This document shows, in pieces, positions 52,677 to 62,532 of a DNA stretch of 64,000 bases. The translations under genes and the position numbers were made by a program. The stretch's first letter is position 1; every line of letters begins with the position of its first letter. Source of the stretch: Pontibacter ummariensis (GTDB taxonomy: Bacteria > Bacteroidota > Bacteroidia > Cytophagales > Hymenobacteraceae). The notes under the pieces are model-generated. The model was not told the DNA's origin, made no database searches, and saw only the letters and a list, made by a program, of their open reading frames with translations. Location: positions 310,001 to 374,000 of the forward strand of contig NZ_FZOQ01000002.1 in assembly GCF_900188175.1 (NCBI RefSeq), read 5' to 3'.

Positions 52677-54023
52677 ATGTTTAAGAAAATACTGATCGCC
52701 AACCGCGGTGAGATTGCGCTTCGTATTATCCGTACCTGCAAGGAGATGGGCATCAAGACAGTGGCTGTTTACTCCACTGCCGATAAGGAAAGCCTGCACG
52801 TGCGCTTTGCAGATGAGGCTGTTTGCATTGGCCCGCCCCCAAGTGCCCAGTCTTACCTGAATATACCCAACATCATTGCAGCGGCAGAGATCACCAATGC
52901 CGATGCCATTCACCCGGGCTACGGCTTCCTGTCCGAGAACGCTGAGTTCTCCCGCATCTGTGCCGAGAACGGCATAAAGTTTATTGGTGCCTCCCCGGAG
53001 ATGATCAACGCCATGGGCGACAAGGCCTCTGCCAAAGACACGATGAAAAAAGCCGGCGTACCGACTATTCCGGGCTCCGATGGTTTGCTGAAGTCGATGG
53101 AAGAGGGCATTAAGCTGGCCAACAAGGTGAAATACCCTATTATCCTGAAGGCAACTGCCGGTGGCGGTGGCCGCGGTATGCGCATCGTGAAAAATGATGC
53201 GGAGTTTGCCAAGGCCTGGAACGATGCCCGCACAGAGGCGAAAGCAGCCTTCGGCAACGACGGCATTTACCTGGAGAAGTTCGTAGAGGAGCCGCGCCAC
53301 ATCGAGATACAGTTGATCGGTGACCAGCACGGCAACGCAGCGCACCTGTCCGAGCGTGATTGCTCTATCCAGCGCCGCCACCAGAAACTGGTGGAAGAAA
53401 CGCCGTCGCCATTTATCACAGACGAACTGCGTGAGAAAATGGGGCAGGCCGCCATTGCCGGCGCCAAAGCCATTAACTACGAAGGCGTGGGCACGATCGA
53501 GTTCCTCGTAGACAAGAACCGTGACTTCTACTTTATGGAGATGAATACCCGTATCCAGGTAGAGCACCCGATCACAGAAGAGGTAATTGACTATGACCTG
53601 ATCAAAGAGCAGATCAAAGTGGCAGCCGGCGAGAAGATCTCCGGAAAGAACCACTACCCTAAGATGCATGCCATCGAGTGCCGAATCAACGCCGAGGACC
53701 CGAAGAATGGCTTCCGCCCTTCTCCAGGTAAGATCACCAACCTTCATGTACCGGGTGGACATGGTGTGCGCGTAGACTCTCACGTGTATTCCGGCTACGT
53801 GATTCCGCCAAACTACGACTCGATGATCGCCAAATTGATCGTGAGCGCCCAGACGCGTGAAGAAGCCCTGGTGAAGATGAAGCGTGCCCTGAGTGAGTTT
53901 GTGATTGAAGGCATCAAAACCACTGTGCCTTTCCACCTGAAGCTGATGGATGACAAAGGCTTTAAGGAAGGAAACTTTACCACGAGCTACTTGGACGGAT
54001 TCGACTTTAGCGCAATTCAGTAA
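52677..54023 (+). CDS. accC: Biotin carboxylase subunit of acetyl-CoA carboxylase
   Basis: 448 residues, ATP-grasp enzyme adding CO2 to the biotin of Acc[21 protein letters not shown] at the start, Gly-rich ATP loop [13 protein letters not shown] near 160, [20 protein letters not shown] (bicarbonate/biotin region) and [16 protein letters not shown] (metal Glu/Asn) near 285. Full family length. Ends at a strong terminator. Confidence 0.98.
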   Translation: MFKKILIANRGEIALRIIRTCKEMGIKTVAVYSTADKESLHVRFADEAVCIGPPPSAQSYLNIPNIIAAAEITNADAIHPGYGFLSENAEFSRICAENGIKFIGASPEMINAMGDKASAKDTMKKAGVPTIPGSDGLLKSMEEGIKLANKVKYPIILKATAGGGGRGMRIVKNDAEFAKAWNDARTEAKAAFGNDGIYLEKFVEEPRHIEIQLIGDQHGNAAHLSERDCSIQRRHQKLVEETPSPFITDELREKMGQAAIAGAKAINYEGVGTIEFLVDKNRDFYFMEMNTRIQVEHPITEEVIDYDLIKEQIKVAAGEKISGKNHYPKMHAIECRINAEDPKNGFRPSPGKITNLHVPGGHGVRVDSHVYSGYVIPPNYDSMIAKLIVSAQTREEALVKMKRALSEFVIEGIKTTVPFHLKLMDDKGFKEGNFTTSYLDGFDFSAIQ

Positions 54024-54035
54024 AACAACACTATC

Positions 54036-54067
54036 AAAAGCCTCAGCCGAAAGCTGAGGCTTTTTTT
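54036..54067 (+). terminator. Terminator after accC
   Basis: 12-bp perfect stem AAAAGCCTCAGC/GCTGAGGCTTTT, 5-nt loop (CGAAA), seven T. Confidence 0.95.
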
Positions 54068-54111
54068 GTGCCTGTATGCAACGGAGTTCGCCTCTTTTGT
54101 ATCTTGTGTAT

Positions 54112-55062
54112 ATGAAAAAGAGCGCTCTTCGTTTTTTCCTGCTATGTGCAGTTGCACTGACCCAGTTTGGCTGTACCTCCCTCCTATACCTGGATAAAAC
54201 CCAGCCTGCAGCGGTCTCCGTCGCTAATAGCCAGTGGAAAGTAGCGGTGCTGAACAGATACAACCCCGAGCTTCTGCCTTTTGAAAAGGATAAGAAGGTG
54301 GCCGTTTTTGCCGACGGGGTCCGGGGAGCATATGCCGGTGTGCTGGGAGCCATCGAACAGGACAGCACCTACCTGCTCGTTTATACCGACACCGCCAGCT
54401 TTAAGGCTGCAACAACACAGGAGCAGTTAACGCCGGCACAGGTGAAGGAGATTTATAGCCAGGCCCCGCACCACCTGCTCCTGTCGCTTGATGATTTCGA
54501 CACCTTTTTTGAACAGACAACGGTACGAGAAGAGGCCGATAACGGCGAAGTTTCTAAAACAGCCTACTACACCCTCGTTGCAAAGTCCTCCTGGACCCTC
54601 TACGACAGTACAGGCGCGGTGCTGGACAAGGCAACCCTTACCCAGGAAGTGCCCTATCAATCCCGCGCCGTTGTCAGTGGCTTGCTGGCTATTGGACCGG
54701 CACTTAGCAAAGCAGGGCCTGTTGTAAACGAACTGGCATGGGAAACAGGTCTGTTTTACTGGGAACGCCTCTCCCCGCACCCTGTCACCGTAGCCAGGGC
54801 TTACTATTCTGCCCAGGACTTCTTTCCGGCAGCCATCCGTATGGCTGCCGGAGAATGGCAGCAGGCTGTTACCTTGCTGCAACCACTCACAAAGAGCCCC
54901 AAGCGGAAAGAAGCAGCCAGGGCAGCCTATAACCTTGCCGTAGTGTACGAAGCCCTGGGCAACCTGAAGGAGGCAAGGTACTGGGCCAATGAAGCGTTGC
55001 AAAAGCGAGACAAACGAGCCCCTTCTTTGTTAGCCGAACTGGAAAAGTTTGAAAGCCTGTAA
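54112..55062 (+). CDS. DUF6340-type lipoprotein with C-terminal TPR
   Basis: About 316 residues from ATG 54112. Lipoprotein signal KKSALRFFLLCAVALTQFGC. The body (WKVAVLNRYNPELLPFE; HHLLLSLDDFDTFFEQ; AKSSWTLYDSTGAVLD) matches the DUF6340 group of Bacteroidota, and a TPR-like hairpin closes it (AAYNLAVVYEALGNLKEARY). Probably a periplasmic or outer-membrane lipoprotein; function unknown. 108 bp before lepB. Confidence 0.75.
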   Translation: MKKSALRFFLLCAVALTQFGCTSLLYLDKTQPAAVSVANSQWKVAVLNRYNPELLPFEKDKKVAVFADGVRGAYAGVLGAIEQDSTYLLVYTDTASFKAATTQEQLTPAQVKEIYSQAPHHLLLSLDDFDTFFEQTTVREEADNGEVSKTAYYTLVAKSSWTLYDSTGAVLDKATLTQEVPYQSRAVVSGLLAIGPALSKAGPVVNELAWETGLFYWERLSPHPVTVARAYYSAQDFFPAAIRMAAGEWQQAVTLLQPLTKSPKRKEAARAAYNLAVVYEALGNLKEARYWANEALQKRDKRAPSLLAELEKFESL

Positions 55063-55170
55063 GAACAGAAAGAAACTTTGGTTGAACAGAGCATAAATCA
55101 AAGCCTAGGTATAATTTAAAAGGACAGAAGGCAGTTATATATCATGTATGTTCTATAAACCATATGATAT

Positions 55171-56268
55171 ATGAAGCTACCGTTTAGAAAGAAAGCTCCC
55201 TCACGCAAAAGACAGGTACAAACGGGCGTACTCCGGCAATGGGGCGATGCGCTGATGTTTGCCGTGGTGGCTGCCTGTTTTATACGCTGGGCTACTTTTG
55301 AGGCCTACGCCATTCCAACCCCTTCCATGGAGAAGTCAATGCTGGTTGGCGATCACTTGTTTGTGAGCAAGCTACACTACGGTCCGCGCACGCCTATGAC
55401 GCCCCTGCAGGTCCCGCTCACGCACCAGACGTTTTGGGGAATGCCCTTTGCCTCCTACTCCGATGCCCTACAAGTGCCCTCTTTCCGGTTTCCCGGTTTC
55501 TCAGAAGTACGGCGGAACGATGTCGTAGTGTTTAACTACCCGGCTGAGGAAGAGCACCCCACAGACCTAAAAACACACTACGTCAAGCGCTGTGTGGGCA
55601 TCGCCGGCGACTCAATCGCCATCCGGGACATGCAGGTGTTCATTAACGGGAAAGCGGCGGACAACCCGGAAGAGCGGCAGTACCGATACTTTCTAAAGAC
55701 AGACAAGGTACTGAACAAGGAGTTCTTTACAGACAGGAACATAACAGAAGCTTACCCTGGTGCAGACGGATACCTTCTGCATACTACCCCTGCAAAAGCC
55801 AAGGCGCTGGCCTCGCTCGAGATCATACAGGAAGTGCAGCTCCTGAAGGCAAAGCCAGGCGAGGCGGAGCCAGCTGTTTTTCCGCAGGCACCGGCCTTGT
55901 ACACCTGGAACCAGGATAATTTCGGACCGGTCTACATCCCGCAGGAAGGGGCCACCGTGGCCATTACCCCACATACGTTGCCCCTGTACGAGAAGGTAAT
56001 CCTGGACTACGAGCAAAACAAGAATGCTGTGGTGCGCGGCGGGAAGCTATGGATAGACGGCAAAGAGGTAAAGCAGTACACCTTTAAGCAGAACTACTAC
56101 TTTATGATGGGCGATAACCGCCACAATTCCCTCGACTCCCGCTACTGGGGTTTCGTGCCCGAGGACCACATTGTTGGCAAAGCGGCTTTTGTCTGGTTTT
56201 CGGTGGACCCGACCGAAGAGTTGCCCGACAAGATCCGGTGGGGACGCCTGTTTAGCCTGATTGAATAA
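55171..56268 (+). CDS. lepB: Signal peptidase I
   Basis: 365 residues. One N-terminal membrane helix (DALMFAVVAACFIRWATFEA), catalytic Ser52 in AIPTPSMEKSM and Lys139 in THYVKRCVGIAGDS; the last conserved box is MMGDNRHNSLDSRYWGFVP. Cleaves Sec signal peptides at the outer face of the inner membrane. Contains the long inserts between boxes that are normal for this phylum. Confidence 0.96.
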   Translation: MKLPFRKKAPSRKRQVQTGVLRQWGDALMFAVVAACFIRWATFEAYAIPTPSMEKSMLVGDHLFVSKLHYGPRTPMTPLQVPLTHQTFWGMPFASYSDALQVPSFRFPGFSEVRRNDVVVFNYPAEEEHPTDLKTHYVKRCVGIAGDSIAIRDMQVFINGKAADNPEERQYRYFLKTDKVLNKEFFTDRNITEAYPGADGYLLHTTPAKAKALASLEIIQEVQLLKAKPGEAEPAVFPQAPALYTWNQDNFGPVYIPQEGATVAITPHTLPLYEKVILDYEQNKNAVVRGGKLWIDGKEVKQYTFKQNYYFMMGDNRHNSLDSRYWGFVPEDHIVGKAAFVWFSVDPTEELPDKIRWGRLFSLIE

Positions 56269-56489
56269 GTAACCCGGCAAGTGCTGCAAACAAAGGATTC
56301 CCTCCTCGCGTTATTCCCAACCACGGGGCGCAGGTTGAAAACAGCAGCCGAAGCGAGTGCACTCGCCTTTCTCATTATTAGAGAGTTAGGCTGGCCTGCT
56401 TCTCTTTAACATCACGGTAAGCTAAAATATATTCGTATATTAAACCAACAGTACTTCTCCAGAACAGCTAACGCACAAAAGCACTTCTT

Positions 56490-57356
56490 ATGAGAGCATC
56501 CTTCTGTATGGCCCTGGTCTTCCTAAGCTTATGGTCCGGCTTTAAAGCATGTGCACAAGCAATACCCACGCTAGGCATGATTGCCTCCCTTGAGCAGGAC
56601 AGTCTGCTTCATGCAGCTGGCTTCAGCTTTTTGGGCGAGTCAGTTGGAAAAATGCTCTCCCCCTCCTTGTCAGACACAGCGTTCTTGGTGAACAAGCAAA
56701 AGATAGCGAATGCCAAAACCAAGGTGTACGTGTGCAATGTCCTTTTCCCTTCTACTTTAAAGATTGCCGGACCTGAGGTAGATGAGGACAAAGTGCTGAA
56801 TTACCTGGATAAGGTCTTTTTTAGGGCGAAACAGGCGGGCATTCCGGTAATTGTGCTGGGTAGCGGCGGGGCCAGAAGGTTGCCCGACAACTATGATTAT
56901 GTGGCAGCCAAAACTGCGTTTACGGCCTTAGCACGTAAAATGGCCAGGGTTGCCCAGAAACATGGCATCATCCTCGCGATAGAAAACCTCAACAGCACGG
57001 AAACTAATTTCTTAACGACCCTGCAAGAAGCCGCGGATGTGGTAAAGGCTGTTGATCACCCTCATTTCAGATTGAATGCCGATATCTATCACATGATGAA
57101 GGAAAATGAGCCCCCTCACCATATTGTAGCGGCAGGAAACATCATCGTGTATGTAGAGGTAGCCGAAAAAGAAGAACGCACGCTACCAGGGGTAAAGGGA
57201 GATGACTTTAGGCCCTACTTCAAGGCATTAGAGACGATTGGTTACAAAGGGCCCCTATTTATTGAAGGCAGAGTAAACAACCCCAAAAAAGAGATCCCAT
57301 TTGCCTATGACTACCTGACGAGGCAACTCCGTGAAATATATGCAGGCAGCAAATAG
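56490..57356 (+). CDS. Exported sugar phosphate isomerase/epimerase-like TIM-barrel protein
   Basis: 288 residues with a Sec signal (MALVFLSLWSGFKACAQA). Barrel landmarks: VIVLGSGGARRLPDNYD, ILAIENLNSTETNFLTT (metal Glu), FRLNADIYHMMKENEPPHH (Asp, His) and GPLFIEGRV (last Glu). Fourth isomerase of the family in this window, here with no dehydrogenase near it. Substrate unknown. Ends at a hairpin. Confidence 0.9.
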   Translation: MRASFCMALVFLSLWSGFKACAQAIPTLGMIASLEQDSLLHAAGFSFLGESVGKMLSPSLSDTAFLVNKQKIANAKTKVYVCNVLFPSTLKIAGPEVDEDKVLNYLDKVFFRAKQAGIPVIVLGSGGARRLPDNYDYVAAKTAFTALARKMARVAQKHGIILAIENLNSTETNFLTTLQEAADVVKAVDHPHFRLNADIYHMMKENEPPHHIVAAGNIIVYVEVAEKEERTLPGVKGDDFRPYFKALETIGYKGPLFIEGRVNNPKKEIPFAYDYLTRQLREIYAGSK

Positions 57357-57501
57357 TACATCTTTTAGAAGGTACGTGGAAATGATTTCGTCCTAAATGC
57401 AGCTACAACTGGCATCAGAAAGCTACATTAGAAATAGCGAGAAGTGTAGACGTGAAGGAGCTTTTGCCGCTTGAAACAGTTGTTGAATAGCCGTAAAAAG
57501 C

Positions 57502-57526
57502 GAAAGGCCCTGCTATAGGGCCTTTC
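57502..57526. terminator. Terminator between the isomerase and DUF3109 genes
   Basis: 10-bp perfect stem GAAAGGCCCT/AGGGCCTTTC, 5-nt loop; A/T-rich on both sides. Confidence 0.85.
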
Positions 57527-57541
57527 TTTAATTCTAGGTGC

Positions 57542-58120
57542 TTAAGCCTTTTCCGGCTGCTGCTCGTCCATTACCTGTTCTAACTCCTTATACCAGTCTT
57601 CGCCATACTTCCGAATCAGAGGCTCCTTCAGAAACTGATATACGCGCACACCCAGGTCCAGGCCAAAGTTACAGGCTGAACTACAGATACCCCAACGGTC
57701 GTAGTTCAAGGCCTCGAAGTCGTCGTACTTGGTGATGCGGATCGGGTAAAGGTGGCAGGATATAGGCTTCTTCCAGCTTATCTTGCCATCGTTATAGGCT
57801 TCCTCTATGGCACACTTCAGGGTCTTGTTCTCGTCGTAGACAGCATACACGCACTCCCGGTTGTTAATAGTGGGCGTAGAGTAGTCGCCTTCCCAATCCT
57901 TGATGTAAAGCCCCTGTTCCTCCACGGCCTGCTTGCCGGCACCTGTCATGTAAGGCTTTATCTGCTCGTAGCTTTCCTCCAGAATGGCCAGCTCCTCTTC
58001 TTCCAGCGGTGCCCCCAGGTCGCCTTCTACGCAGCAGGCGCCTTTACACTTCTCCAGGTTACACACAAAAAACTGATCACGTACATCATCACTGATCACG
58101 GTATTCTGCAGGACTATCAT
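57542..58120 (-). CDS. DUF3109 Cys-rich protein
   Basis: 192 residues. N-terminal Cys cluster FVCNLEKCKGACCVEGDLGA at 18-37 and later CVYAVYDENKTLKCAIEE, CHLYPIRI, and CSSACNFG give at least eight conserved Cys, probably binding Zn or an Fe-S cluster like the related YkgJ family. Cytoplasmic by sequence; role unknown. Converges with the isomerase. Confidence 0.92.
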   Translation of the reverse strand: MIVLQNTVISDDVRDQFFVCNLEKCKGACCVEGDLGAPLEEEELAILEESYEQIKPYMTGAGKQAVEEQGLYIKDWEGDYSTPTINNRECVYAVYDENKTLKCAIEEAYNDGKISWKKPISCHLYPIRITKYDDFEALNYDRWGICSSACNFGLDLGVRVYQFLKEPLIRKYGEDWYKELEQVMDEQQPEKA

Positions 58121-58252
58121 ATTCTTAAAGACAAAAGATAAGGGACAAAAGAAGAAAGCCTTTCACCCACGATTACTGTTTAAAGAGAGACAAAGGTAAC
58201 CATAAAATAGTTTACAAAGACCTGCCCCGGTAAAAGCGGTTCAGCTCTAAAA

Positions 58253-58292
58253 GAACACAGGCAACGGCTTTTATAAGCCATTGCCTGTGTTC
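58253..58292. terminator. Terminator between Sel1/ankyrin gene and DUF3109 start
   Basis: 18-bp arms (58253-58270, 58275-58292) with one mismatch, 4-nt loop; serves the leftward 58313 gene. Confidence 0.8.
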
Positions 58293-58312
58293 CTCCTCAT
58301 AAGTACTCAACT

Positions 58313-59962
58313 TTACTCCTGCCGCTTCGGAGATCCGGCAGCCATCAGGATATTCTGCACATTCTCGCGCTTGGTGTAATCGATGGCAGCCTTACCGGTT
58401 TTGTCTTTATGCTTCGCATCGGCCCCTGCCTGCAGGAGCGCCACGATGATCTCAAAATTAGCGTCTATCTCACTCGCCAGCAGCAACGGCGTTTTGCCTT
58501 CGTTGTTCTCGATATTAGGGTCTGCCCCCGCCTCCAGGAGCTTATGCAACTCCATAATACCAATGTGCTGCCCGATGGTGGCCTTAAGGGCCTGCGTCAG
58601 CACCGTGTTGCCCTTCTTATCCTGTATGTTAGGGTCTGCCCCATACGACAAGAGCTTGTCTAACAGTTGGACCTGCTCCATTTCATATACCTCCGACCTG
58701 ATACGGGAGCTGCTCACCACATAGTGCAGGGCTGTTTTCCCTACATCATCCTGCGCGTTCACCTGTGCGCCCTTTTCCAAAAGTTGACTGGCTGTTTTCA
58801 GGCGTACTTCCGGTTTATAGATCACGCCATAGTCTTCCTGCAGCATGGGCACAAACACCGCGTGCATTAAGGGGGTGCGGCCATGGAGGTTCGCCTGGTA
58901 CTCTGTAGGCACTGCCTTGGTATTTACGTTAGCCCCTGCCGCAATAGCCCGTTTCAACATGTCAGGGTCGCGGGTAATGGAGGCAATCACCAATTTCTGG
59001 TCGGGCGTTTGGTTAATATACTTGAGCTGCTCATACGCATTCTCGCTGCCCTTGGACACTGCTTTGCGGTACAGCTTACGCGCCTCATCCACCTTTACTT
59101 CGCCCAGGGTCCCTTCTTCATAAAGCAGGGCCAGGGTATACAAAGACTCCCGCTCTCCGGCAGCAGCGCCTTTCTTTAGCCAGTAAACCGCTTTCTCGTA
59201 GTCCTTCTTCACCCCTTCCCCATTCAGGTACAGGTTCGCCAGGGAAGGATAGGCGGCCACATCATTCGCCTCCGCTGCTTTGCTGATGTAATTAAAAGCC
59301 AGCCCCTTGTCCACAATCTCCCCAAAGCCGGTATAGTACATACTGCCCAAAATGCGATTACTGAAAGCATCCCCGCTGATGGCCTTTTCCCGGATCACGA
59401 CACCGGCTGAGCGCATGTGCTGCATAAAGCGGCGCATATCGTCCTGGGTGTGGAGCACCATCTGCTCTCCCAAACCAAGGTGTCCCAGCAGACTGCCGTT
59501 GTCCACCGCAGCCTGGTAATAATAGCGGGCCGAGTCTTCGTTGGCTGCAAAGTAACTTTTAGCTTCCTGCACCTGCTGGATAGTATCGATCTGCACCGAA
59601 TCGTACTTCAACTCGCGGTACTGGTGCATGCGCCCCATAAAGTACAGCGCATCCGGATCGCCCTGGCTGGCCGCCTCTTTAAACTTCGCGTAGGCCTGCT
59701 GGTACTGCAGACCGGCATAATAGGCCATGGCCTCGTCCATAACGGGCGTCCGCCAAATTCTTTTAAGAGAGGCTGTAGCAATCGCATCGGCCGGTTTAGC
59801 CGTAACAGCGTCAGTAGCCTTGGCTACCGCTTTCTGGTCTGCTGGGGTTTTCTGCGGGCCTGGTGTCTGCGCCAGGCTTAGCTGCCCCATTCCGCCTAAA
59901 ACCAGGATCAGGGCTAACCTTTTAGCGGATACCCACCTGTCGTTTGTGTCTACTTGTTTCAA
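58313..59962 (-). CDS. Exported protein with Sel1-like and ankyrin repeats
   Basis: 549 residues from a TTG start (no earlier ATG). Signal RLALILVLGGMGQLSLAQT. Sel1-like/TPR block about 75-320 (QGDPDALYFMGRMHQY; YEKAVYWLKKGAAAGERESL) then ankyrin block about 325-545 (GRTPLMHAVF; VGKTALHYVV; KGNTVLTQAL; EGKTPLLLASEI; LLQAGADAKHKDKTGKAAID). Protein-binding scaffold, probably periplasmic; no enzyme domain seen. Alternative start codons are GTG-free, so the leader is uncertain by a few residues. Confidence 0.9.
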   Translation of the reverse strand: MKQVDTNDRWVSAKRLALILVLGGMGQLSLAQTPGPQKTPADQKAVAKATDAVTAKPADAIATASLKRIWRTPVMDEAMAYYAGLQYQQAYAKFKEAASQGDPDALYFMGRMHQYRELKYDSVQIDTIQQVQEAKSYFAANEDSARYYYQAAVDNGSLLGHLGLGEQMVLHTQDDMRRFMQHMRSAGVVIREKAISGDAFSNRILGSMYYTGFGEIVDKGLAFNYISKAAEANDVAAYPSLANLYLNGEGVKKDYEKAVYWLKKGAAAGERESLYTLALLYEEGTLGEVKVDEARKLYRKAVSKGSENAYEQLKYINQTPDQKLVIASITRDPDMLKRAIAAGANVNTKAVPTEYQANLHGRTPLMHAVFVPMLQEDYGVIYKPEVRLKTASQLLEKGAQVNAQDDVGKTALHYVVSSSRIRSEVYEMEQVQLLDKLLSYGADPNIQDKKGNTVLTQALKATIGQHIGIMELHKLLEAGADPNIENNEGKTPLLLASEIDANFEIIVALLQAGADAKHKDKTGKAAIDYTKRENVQNILMAAGSPKRQE

Positions 59963-60231
59963 AGCTATTGCTTTACGTAAGAAATTTGTTGCAAAATAAG
60001 CCCCTCAGGGCCTCTAAATCAAGAAAATGCCGGCTTATGTGCATTCACAAGCCATTTGGGCTAACTGAAGCTGTCAAATCTAAACGCTTTGCGCCTCTTT
60101 CGTGTTCCTCCTGTAGGGCCTGTATTAACCACAAGGCTGCATGCACTGTGCCAAAAGTACAGGCGCCGTTCTGAAAACGGAATTGTATTTGTAAATTGCA
60201 CAGATTTTAAGACGCACGCGGAAGAGAAGAA

Positions 60232-62475
60232 ATGGATTATTTAGACTTATTGAACGAGTCGCAGCGCAAGGCAGTGCTCCATACCAAGGGACCAGCCATG
60301 ATTATTGCGGGTGCCGGCTCCGGTAAAACAAGGGTACTGACCTACCGAATCGCTCAACTGATTGCTCAGGGAGTGGATCCCTTTAATATACTGGCCCTTA
60401 CCTTTACCAACAAGGCAGCTAAGGAGATGCGCCACCGGATCGAGAAGGTGATCGGCAACGAGGCCAAGAACATCTGGATGGGCACTTTCCACTCGGTGTT
60501 CTCACGCATCCTCCGTGCTGAGGCGGAGAAAATCGGCTACCCGAAAAGCTTCACGATTTACGACACGGACGACTCGAAGACGCTTATCCGCAACATCGTG
60601 AAGGAAATGAACCTGGACGACAAGCTGTATAAGCCCAACGTGGTGCTGAGCCGTATTTCCTCTGCAAAGAACAAGCTGATCTCGGTGAAGCAGTACATCA
60701 ATGACCCGGTGATCCAGGCGGATGACGAGGCGGCCATGCGCCCGAAGATCGGTAAGATCTACGAGACCTACCAGAACCGCTGCTTTAAGGCCGGTGCCAT
60801 GGACTTCGACGACCTGCTGTTCCAGACGAACGTGCTCTTCAAAGACCATCCGGACGCGCTGAACAAGTACCAGAACATCTTCCACTACGTGATGGTGGAC
60901 GAGTACCAGGATACGAACTACTCACAGTACCTGATTACCCGTAAGCTGGCTGCCAAAAACCAAAACATCGTGGTGGTAGGCGACGATGCCCAGTCTATCT
61001 ATGCCTTCCGTGGCGCTGATATCCAGAACATCCTCAACTTTGAGCGCGATTACCCGGAACTGGAGGTGTTTAAGCTGGAGCAGAATTACCGCTCCACCCA
61101 AAACATTGTGCATGCCGCTAACTCTGTGATCAAGCACAACCAGGCCCAATTGCGCAAAGAGGTCTTCACAGATAACGAGCAAGGCCCACTGATCGAAGTG
61201 GTAAAGGCCAACTCCGACAACGAAGAGGGCAAGCTGGTAGCCACCACCATTTTTGAGGAGAAGATGAGCAACCACCTCTCCTACGACGACTTTGCCATCC
61301 TGTACCGCACCAACGCCCAGTCGCGTGCCATGGAAGAGGCCCTGCGCCGCATGAACATCAAGTACAAGATTATCGGTGGCCTTTCCTTCTACCAGCGCAA
61401 AGAGATAAAAGACCTGATCGCCTACCTGCGCCTGACGGTAAATCCCAATGATGAGCAGGCCCTGCGGCGCGTGATTAACTACCCGAAGCGCGGTATAGGG
61501 GAAACCACAGAAGCCAAGCTCTTTGTGACGGCCGATGAAACGAACCATACGGTTTGGGAGGTGGTGCAGAATGCCGGCAGCTTCCTTGGCAATCGGGTGG
61601 GCGCTGCCATTGAGAACTTCTCCATCAAGATAAAAGACTTTGCCCGCATGGCAGCACAGCAGGATGCTTTTGAGGTAGCCAAGCATGTGGCCAAGCACTC
61701 CGGCATTGTAGATGAGCTCTATGCCGACAAAACAGTGGAAGGACTGGCCCGCTACGAAAACATACAGGAGCTGCTGAACGGTATCAAGGAGTACGTGGAC
61801 GACCCGGAGAAGGAAGACAAGAGCCTTTCGGCTTTCCTGCAGGACATCGCGCTCATCACCGATGCCGACACGAAAGCCGATGAGGACGGGGAGTTTGTAA
61901 CGCTGATGACGATACACTCCGCCAAGGGCCTGGAGTTTAAGAACGTGTTTATCGTGGGCATGGAGGAAAACCTCTTCCCAAGTCAGATGATGCTAAACTC
62001 CCGCGCAGACCTGGAGGAAGAGCGCCGTCTTTTCTATGTGGCCATTACCCGTGCAGAAAAGAAGCTGTACCTGACCTACGCCACCAGCCGCTACCAGTGG
62101 GGCAACCTGCGCGCCTGTGAAAAAAGCCGCTTCCTGGATGAGATCGATCCGAAGTACCTTAACTTTAAGTACGGGGACAACGGAGCTTCCGGGGGAGGAA
62201 ACATCTTTGACCGGGTACTACAGCGGAAAAGTAACTTGGTAGCACCTGCCCCCAGGAAGCAGGTAGCCAGCAACTATACCCCTCCGGCTGACTTCAAGCC
62301 GAGTGACACGAGCAACCTGGCTGCAGGCATGAAGGTAGAGCACCCGAAATTTGGTTTTGGTGTGGTAAGTAAAATGGACACCCAAGGCAACAGCACCAAG
62401 GCCATCATCAACTTTGATGAGGTAGGTGAGAAAACGCTGCTCTTAAGCTTCGCGAAACTGAAGATCCACAGCTAA
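60232..62475 (+). CDS. pcrA: UvrD/PcrA-type ATP-dependent DNA helicase
   Basis: 747 residues, superfamily 1A 3'-5' helicase for repair and replication-fork processing. Motif I GAGSGKTR (Lys32), motif II DEYQDTNYSQYL near 224, QSIYAFRGAD, LEQNYRSTQNI and VTLMTIHSAKGLEFKNVF; the C-terminal tail ends with a Tudor-like GMKVEHPKFGFGVVSKMD as in PcrA. UvrD is the alternative name for the same group. Divergent from the Sel1/ankyrin gene; about 270 bp between them, no gene seen there. Confidence 0.96.
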   Translation: MDYLDLLNESQRKAVLHTKGPAMIIAGAGSGKTRVLTYRIAQLIAQGVDPFNILALTFTNKAAKEMRHRIEKVIGNEAKNIWMGTFHSVFSRILRAEAEKIGYPKSFTIYDTDDSKTLIRNIVKEMNLDDKLYKPNVVLSRISSAKNKLISVKQYINDPVIQADDEAAMRPKIGKIYETYQNRCFKAGAMDFDDLLFQTNVLFKDHPDALNKYQNIFHYVMVDEYQDTNYSQYLITRKLAAKNQNIVVVGDDAQSIYAFRGADIQNILNFERDYPELEVFKLEQNYRSTQNIVHAANSVIKHNQAQLRKEVFTDNEQGPLIEVVKANSDNEEGKLVATTIFEEKMSNHLSYDDFAILYRTNAQSRAMEEALRRMNIKYKIIGGLSFYQRKEIKDLIAYLRLTVNPNDEQALRRVINYPKRGIGETTEAKLFVTADETNHTVWEVVQNAGSFLGNRVGAAIENFSIKIKDFARMAAQQDAFEVAKHVAKHSGIVDELYADKTVEGLARYENIQELLNGIKEYVDDPEKEDKSLSAFLQDIALITDADTKADEDGEFVTLMTIHSAKGLEFKNVFIVGMEENLFPSQMMLNSRADLEEERRLFYVAITRAEKKLYLTYATSRYQWGNLRACEKSRFLDEIDPKYLNFKYGDNGASGGGNIFDRVLQRKSNLVAPAPRKQVASNYTPPADFKPSDTSNLAAGMKVEHPKFGFGVVSKMDTQGNSTKAIINFDEVGEKTLLLSFAKLKIHS

Positions 62476-62482
62476 AGATAAG

Positions 62483-62532
62483 AACACAGGTGGCTGTCAT
62501 TGGCCTTCGAGGCAAAGTCAGCCACTTGTGTT
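62483..62532. terminator. Terminator between the helicase and DUF4296 genes
   Basis: 14-bp arms (62483-62496, 62519-62532) with one G-U and a 22-nt loop; overlaps the last codon of the converging gene. Confidence 0.7.

Noticed and set aside
52647..54368. 573-codon leftward frame opposite accC
   Set aside because: Antisense shadow of accC; no signal, no domain and no start context. GC-rich codon bias of accC explains the open frame.
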